Below are positions 60,529-64,000 of a stretch of DNA of 64,000 nucleotides, piece by piece. Where the stretch lies: contig JAWAHN010000001.1 of the NCBI GenBank assembly GCA_038889235.1, positions 716,499 to 780,498 of the forward strand. Direction: 5' to 3'. Numbering within the stretch: the stretch's first letter is position 1; every line of letters starts with the position of its first letter. A model generated the notes under the pieces. The model had not been told where the DNA came from and did no database searches. It saw only the letters and a list, made by a program, of their open reading frames with translations. This stretch comes from Candidatus Jordarchaeales archaeon (GTDB lineage: Archaea > Asgardarchaeota > Jordiarchaeia > Jordiarchaeales > Freyrarchaeaceae). A program made the translations under genes and the position numbers.

Positions 60529-61806
60529 TCATGTTTTCCGTCTCGCTATGAATATACAGTTTTCATTTCCACGAGCAGCGCATTCAACTTCTTCAACAAC
60601 GTAAGGATACTCATATGTTGCCTCCAAAAGCCCTCTTATGACCCCCTTGAAGTTAAAACAAACAGGAATTTTATATATCCTCTTGGGGTGAACCATTATC
60701 GAATTCTTGACCCTCACCTTTATCATTGAAGGAGCGTTCCTCATATCTGGTTCCACAAGACCCCATCCAGCCAAGCTCACTGTCTCGAGGCCTCTAATAA
60801 AAAGCTCATCTTCTGAAAAGGGAAAAGTCTCTTTCAGACGACGTATGGTTCTATAAGCGGTAAGGTAACTGGCATTCTCTATGGCTGAACCTATTTCTTC
60901 TATTATATTTGACTCTATACCTTTCCTAACTATTTCGTGTAGGAATATTGCTGGTAGAAGGGTTATGCGCCCAAACTCACCTATCACTTGGCTCCTAATG
61001 TTTCCTTCAGGGTCCATTAAAACTGTTGTCTTCATAGAATCAAAAGAAGACAGTATATCATTTCCGATGAGCACCTCACGCTCTCTAAACTTCAGCGAGT
61101 AAGGGGTTGCTATGCGGACACACGGCAACCCAGCATTTTTTATTACAGTGATAAAGTTTTTCATTATTCCTTTATACTCAGAACTTCTAAGTTCTATTAC
61201 AGTATCAGCAATGTGCTCTGCAGTAGCCACAACACTACGTTCATGCATCTCTTTATTTAAAGAAGTGAAAAATAGGTCGTTTAATAGCTTAATTTTTGAC
61301 TTGATATCCCAAAGAAAGTGTAAACATCTGTCTGGGTCTCCCGTGGAGAAAATAGTTGTTGAGAACTGGTTGTAAATCCATGTGACTTTCATTTCAGGAT
61401 ATGGAATGCCTTTAAGCTTTTCATTTCTAAACTTTCTTATTACATACATTATGTGGTTCAGATCGTTCGTTTTTGAAACAATTTCGACATTTAAGTTAGA
61501 AGGAACAGACACGCCCATAGAGCTACTAAAAAGATCAATGTAAAACAGACGGTTTTCCTTTATAGCCTCGCCTGTAATTTCGGGGGCATAAAGTTGGGGA
61601 TAAGTTTGGGATGGAGGATCTGTAGTGATTAAAATAAGGGTTTCACCCCGTTCTAAAAGATTTAAACCCAACATTCCAAGTAAGGCTGAAGCGTCTTGGG
61701 AAGTACCACTATCACAAAGAATTAGGACTACTGAACCACGGGGGATGCCACCTCCACACAGGAAATCCAAACCCGCAATTCCAGTACTTGAAAGGTTTTC
61801 ATGCAA
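60529..61806 (-). CDS. KaiC/RecA-like protein with degenerate P-loop and C-terminal V4R domain
   Basis: 425 residues. N-terminal KaiC-like start (STGIAGLDFLCGGGIPRGSV), where the Walker A position reads LILCDSGTSQDASALLGML, lacking the GK[TS] end; nucleotide binding is doubtful. Residues 240-425 contain a V4R domain: FREREVLIGNDILSSF, then CFNFKGVIRGLLEATYEYPY and the signature VVEEVECAARGNENCIFIA with two cysteines. V4R domains bind hydrophobic or signal molecules. No partner is evident; it lies 152 nt downstream of the atpA end. Confidence 0.7.
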   Translation of the reverse strand: MHENLSSTGIAGLDFLCGGGIPRGSVVLILCDSGTSQDASALLGMLGLNLLERGETLILITTDPPSQTYPQLYAPEITGEAIKENRLFYIDLFSSSMGVSVPSNLNVEIVSKTNDLNHIMYVIRKFRNEKLKGIPYPEMKVTWIYNQFSTTIFSTGDPDRCLHFLWDIKSKIKLLNDLFFTSLNKEMHERSVVATAEHIADTVIELRSSEYKGIMKNFITVIKNAGLPCVRIATPYSLKFREREVLIGNDILSSFDSMKTTVLMDPEGNIRSQVIGEFGRITLLPAIFLHEIVRKGIESNIIEEIGSAIENASYLTAYRTIRRLKETFPFSEDELFIRGLETVSLAGWGLVEPDMRNAPSMIKVRVKNSIMVHPKRIYKIPVCFNFKGVIRGLLEATYEYPYVVEEVECAARGNENCIFIARRKT

Positions 61807-61958
61807 CCTTCTTCGCCACCTAAAAATTCACCTAAAAGATTTCAATAAAACATTTTTATCATCCAATGTTAACTATCTTTGTAAGTATTTATTTATCTTT
61901 TCCCATAGTTCTTTCGAAAAATGTAGTTAAAAAAAGTAAGTTTTGGAAAATAAACAAC

Positions 61959-63785
61959 TTAAATTGTTGATTCTACAACAAGATTCTTAAAGGACTCCTC
62001 CATTTTTTCAAGGAGGGTCTCTACGTATTCTTCAATTTTATCGTTAGGTACAACTTTCATGCGTGCAATTTCGTCTTTTACGGGAAGTTTTAGAATGTTC
62101 GATATTGGCACGCCCTTAGAAACGCTGTCTTGCATCATGTGATAGAATGTTATTATTGTCTTCAGCATCAAGTACGATTTTTTCGGGTCGCAAAACGTGT
62201 CGATAGGGTGAAGTGCTGACTGCTGCAGGAAGTCTTCTCTTATCATTCTAGCGGCTTCAAGAATTACACGTTCACTTTCTGGTAAGGCGTCCGGACCAAC
62301 TAACTGAACTATTTCTTTGAGTTCTTCCTCTCGTTGTAACAAGAACATTGCTTCTTTACGTAGCTCGGGGAACTCTGGGCTAACTTCACGCCTAAACCAG
62401 TCCTCTAAGTTTTCAAGGTAGAGACTGTAGCTTTGAAGCCAGTGTATAGCGGGGAAGTGCCTTCTACTTGCCAGGTCTTTGTTGAGCGCCCAGAAAACTT
62501 TGACTACACGTAACGTGTTAGTGGTAACTGGCTCACTGAAGTCTCCTCCAGGCGGAGAAACTGCTCCGCAAATCGTGACTGAGCCGTACCTCGGGTTATC
62601 TTCAGTGGACCCTAAAGTTATTACTCGGCCGGCTCTCTCATAGAACTCTGCGAGCCTAGACCCAAGGTATGCGGGGAACCCTTCTTCTCCAGGCATTTCC
62701 TCAAGACGCCCACTTATTTCGCGCAGGGCTTCAGCCCACCTAGAAGTAGAGTCAGCCATGAGAGCTACGTTGTATCCCTGGTCTCTAAAGTATTCTGCAA
62801 TCGTAATTCCAGTGTAAATTGACGCTTCTCTGGCGGCTACGGGCATATTGCTTGTGTTGGCGATAAGAACAGTTCTGTTCATTAGAGGCTCTCCGGTTCG
62901 GGGGTCTTCTAGCTTTGGGAAATCTTCCAAGACCTCGGTCATCTCGTTTCCACGTTCTCCGCAACCGACATATACTATTATGTCTGCAGATGCAAATTTA
63001 GCTAGTTGGTGCAACATGACTGTTTTGCCTGTTCCGAAGCCGCCAGGTATGGCTGCTGTACCGCCCATAGCTACGGGGAAGAAAGTGTCAATTACTCTTT
63101 GCCCCGTTATTAGTGGGACGGATGACTCCAACTTTTTCAGTACAGGCCTCGGCTGCCTTACAGGCCACTTCGTCATTAGTTTTACCTCTTGAGTCACTCC
63201 TTTACGAGTTTCTATTTTCGCTATGGTATCCGTAACAAGATATTCCCCCTCAGGGGCTATTTCAACTATTTTTCCTTCCACACCTACCGGGACTAATACT
63301 CTTATAGTCACAAGTCTCTTCTCAGGAACTTCACCTATTATCTGTCCTTGAACGACGTAATCACCTTCTTTGACAAGCGGAGTGAAATGCCACTTCTTGT
63401 TTCTGGGAAGAGCCTCCGCAACCGCTCCTCTTTTTATGAAGTCACCTGTTAGCTCCCTTATTCTAGGCAGGGGGCGCTGTATACCGTCAAAAATCTGGCC
63501 AATTAACCCTGGGCCAAGTTCCGCAGAAAGAGGCATTCCTGTTGCGATGACAGGTTCTCCCGGTCTTAATCCCGAAGTTTCCTCGTATACCTGTATTGTT
63601 GCCTTGTCGCCCTCAACCCTATTTACTTCCCCTATCAGTCTCTCTTCTCCAACCATGCAAACTTCGTACATTTGAACTCCTACAAGTCCTTCAGCCTCCA
63701 CAACAGGACCAGAAACCCTTACGATTCTTCCTTCCTTTTCTCTAGGCATTCGAATCATCTCCATCATCGGGAAATCTTCCACCAT
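61959..63785 (-). CDS. atpA: V/A-type H+/Na+-transporting ATPase subunit A
   Basis: 608 residues. Catalytic subunit: [40 protein letters not shown], Walker [81 protein letters not shown] and a C-terminal helical domain. ATG 63785 is one start, but ATG further in (about residue 7-8, GGTGGAAG upstream) is also possible. Subunit B does not follow, because the next gene on this strand is the KaiC-V4R gene, and the upstream neighbour is a membrane protein rather than subunit F. Confidence 0.95.
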   Translation of the reverse strand: MVEDFPMMEMIRMPREKEGRIVRVSGPVVEAEGLVGVQMYEVCMVGEERLIGEVNRVEGDKATIQVYEETSGLRPGEPVIATGMPLSAELGPGLIGQIFDGIQRPLPRIRELTGDFIKRGAVAEALPRNKKWHFTPLVKEGDYVVQGQIIGEVPEKRLVTIRVLVPVGVEGKIVEIAPEGEYLVTDTIAKIETRKGVTQEVKLMTKWPVRQPRPVLKKLESSVPLITGQRVIDTFFPVAMGGTAAIPGGFGTGKTVMLHQLAKFASADIIVYVGCGERGNEMTEVLEDFPKLEDPRTGEPLMNRTVLIANTSNMPVAAREASIYTGITIAEYFRDQGYNVALMADSTSRWAEALREISGRLEEMPGEEGFPAYLGSRLAEFYERAGRVITLGSTEDNPRYGSVTICGAVSPPGGDFSEPVTTNTLRVVKVFWALNKDLASRRHFPAIHWLQSYSLYLENLEDWFRREVSPEFPELRKEAMFLLQREEELKEIVQLVGPDALPESERVILEAARMIREDFLQQSALHPIDTFCDPKKSYLMLKTIITFYHMMQDSVSKGVPISNILKLPVKDEIARMKVVPNDKIEEYVETLLEKMEESFKNLVVESTI

Positions 63786-63852
63786 TTAGTGACATGGGCA
63801 TCCTTTTAAAAATTTGGCATGAGTCAGTTTTCTTGAAGAAAAAAGGTAACAT

Positions 63853-64000
63853 TTACCAAGTTGCCAGAACATTGTATGCCACCGTCCACAGGGTGATCCA
63901 GAGAAAGAGTGCAGTTATGATCCCAGAAGTGAAAAACGGAGACCACCCGCCAAGCTGTTGGGGGGTTATCTTCAAAATGATGCGCGAAAGAAGAAACGGA
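63853..64000 (-). CDS. C-terminal 48 residues of an unrecognised membrane protein; start beyond window
   Basis: An open frame on the minus strand from the window edge to a TAA stop at 63853-63855. The peptide ends FTSGIITALFLWITLWTVAY NVLATW (split here), a single strongly hydrophobic helix at the extreme C-terminus preceded by a basic amphipathic part (SRIILKITPQQLGGW). It is probably the last transmembrane segment of a membrane protein. It lies about 67 nt upstream of atpA on the same strand. Too short to assign. Confidence 0.4.
   Translation of the reverse strand, partial: PFLLSRIILKITPQQLGGWSPFFTSGIITALFLWITLWTVAYNVLATW

Overview
The window looks like part of the chromosome of a thermophile-like archaeon, most plausibly an Asgard lineage. 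Archaeal markers are CDP-archaeol synthase, RadB, an archaeal-type Clp1 kinase, KH and Lsm proteins, L23, S10, V/A-ATPase subunit A and intron-bearing tRNAs. Asgard-leaning features are a Rag/Gtr-type GTPase with a roadblock-like tail next to an arrestin-fold-like protein, a JAMM/MPN+ protein, and selenoproteins with eukaryote-like SECIS hairpins as reported for Lokiarchaeota. The lineage is an inference: there is no rRNA here. I see no mobile element, CRISPR array or phage. Almost the whole window is coding, and no gap exceeds about 300 bases. Many genes start at TTG or GTG behind a strong Shine-Dalgarno sequence.

Layout. 1-3.8 kb: topoisomerase I fragment and a degenerate VirB4/HerA-like ATPase. 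3.9-10.4 kb: one tight operon with an ornithine cyclodeaminase-like enzyme followed by GlpK, GlpA, GlpB and GlpC, a complete route from glycerol to DHAP with electrons going to an Fe-S protein. 11-24.7 kb: housekeeping genes (RIO1, KH, ADP-forming acyl-CoA synthetase beta, GPN GTPase, CarS, RadB, Clp1, Por operon, Lsm, L23, Ogg, a Yip1-like protein and a RecA-like ATPase). 24.8-29.8 kb: two tRNAs, the rare class of seryl-tRNA synthetase, and LeuRS. 30-34.4 kb: selenoprotein HdrA (two in-frame UGA), selenoprotein VhuD/MvhD (two in-frame UGA), a structured hairpin in each 3' UTR, then a winged-helix/ferredoxin/FrhB fusion. 34.4-40.7 kb: operon of FrhB-like, Rag-type GTPase and arrestin-like proteins, then a secreted C25-type peptidase. 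40.8-64 kb: MTAP, S10, TrpRS, JAMM, CBS proteins, dihydroorotase, an intact VirB4/HerA-like ATPase, PGK, MetE-like, apgM, two LeuA-family synthases, a deacetylase, NaPRTase, KaiC-V4R, V/A-ATPase subunit A and the tail of a membrane protein.

Two systems stand out. First, all seven tRNA genes are interrupted at several places: removing short inserts of 14-33 nt restores a consensus tRNA each time, giving 22 inferred introns (two to four per gene) in D-loops, anticodon loops, variable arms and T-arms. Second, the selenocysteine locus carries four UGA-Sec codons in two adjacent redox genes. The SECIS-like hairpin after vhuD has an ATGA / apical AA / GA layout like the eukaryotic element, and each SECIS-like hairpin is followed by a second hairpin starting ACTGGC. 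The rare SerRS a few kb away may be the enzyme that charges tRNA-Sec with serine, but tRNA-Sec and the Sec machinery are not in this window.

The metabolism implied is anaerobic: pyruvate oxidation by Por, ADP-forming acyl-CoA synthetase, HdrA/MvhD/FrhB electron transfer, glycerol use and lower glycolysis or gluconeogenesis (PGK, apgM).
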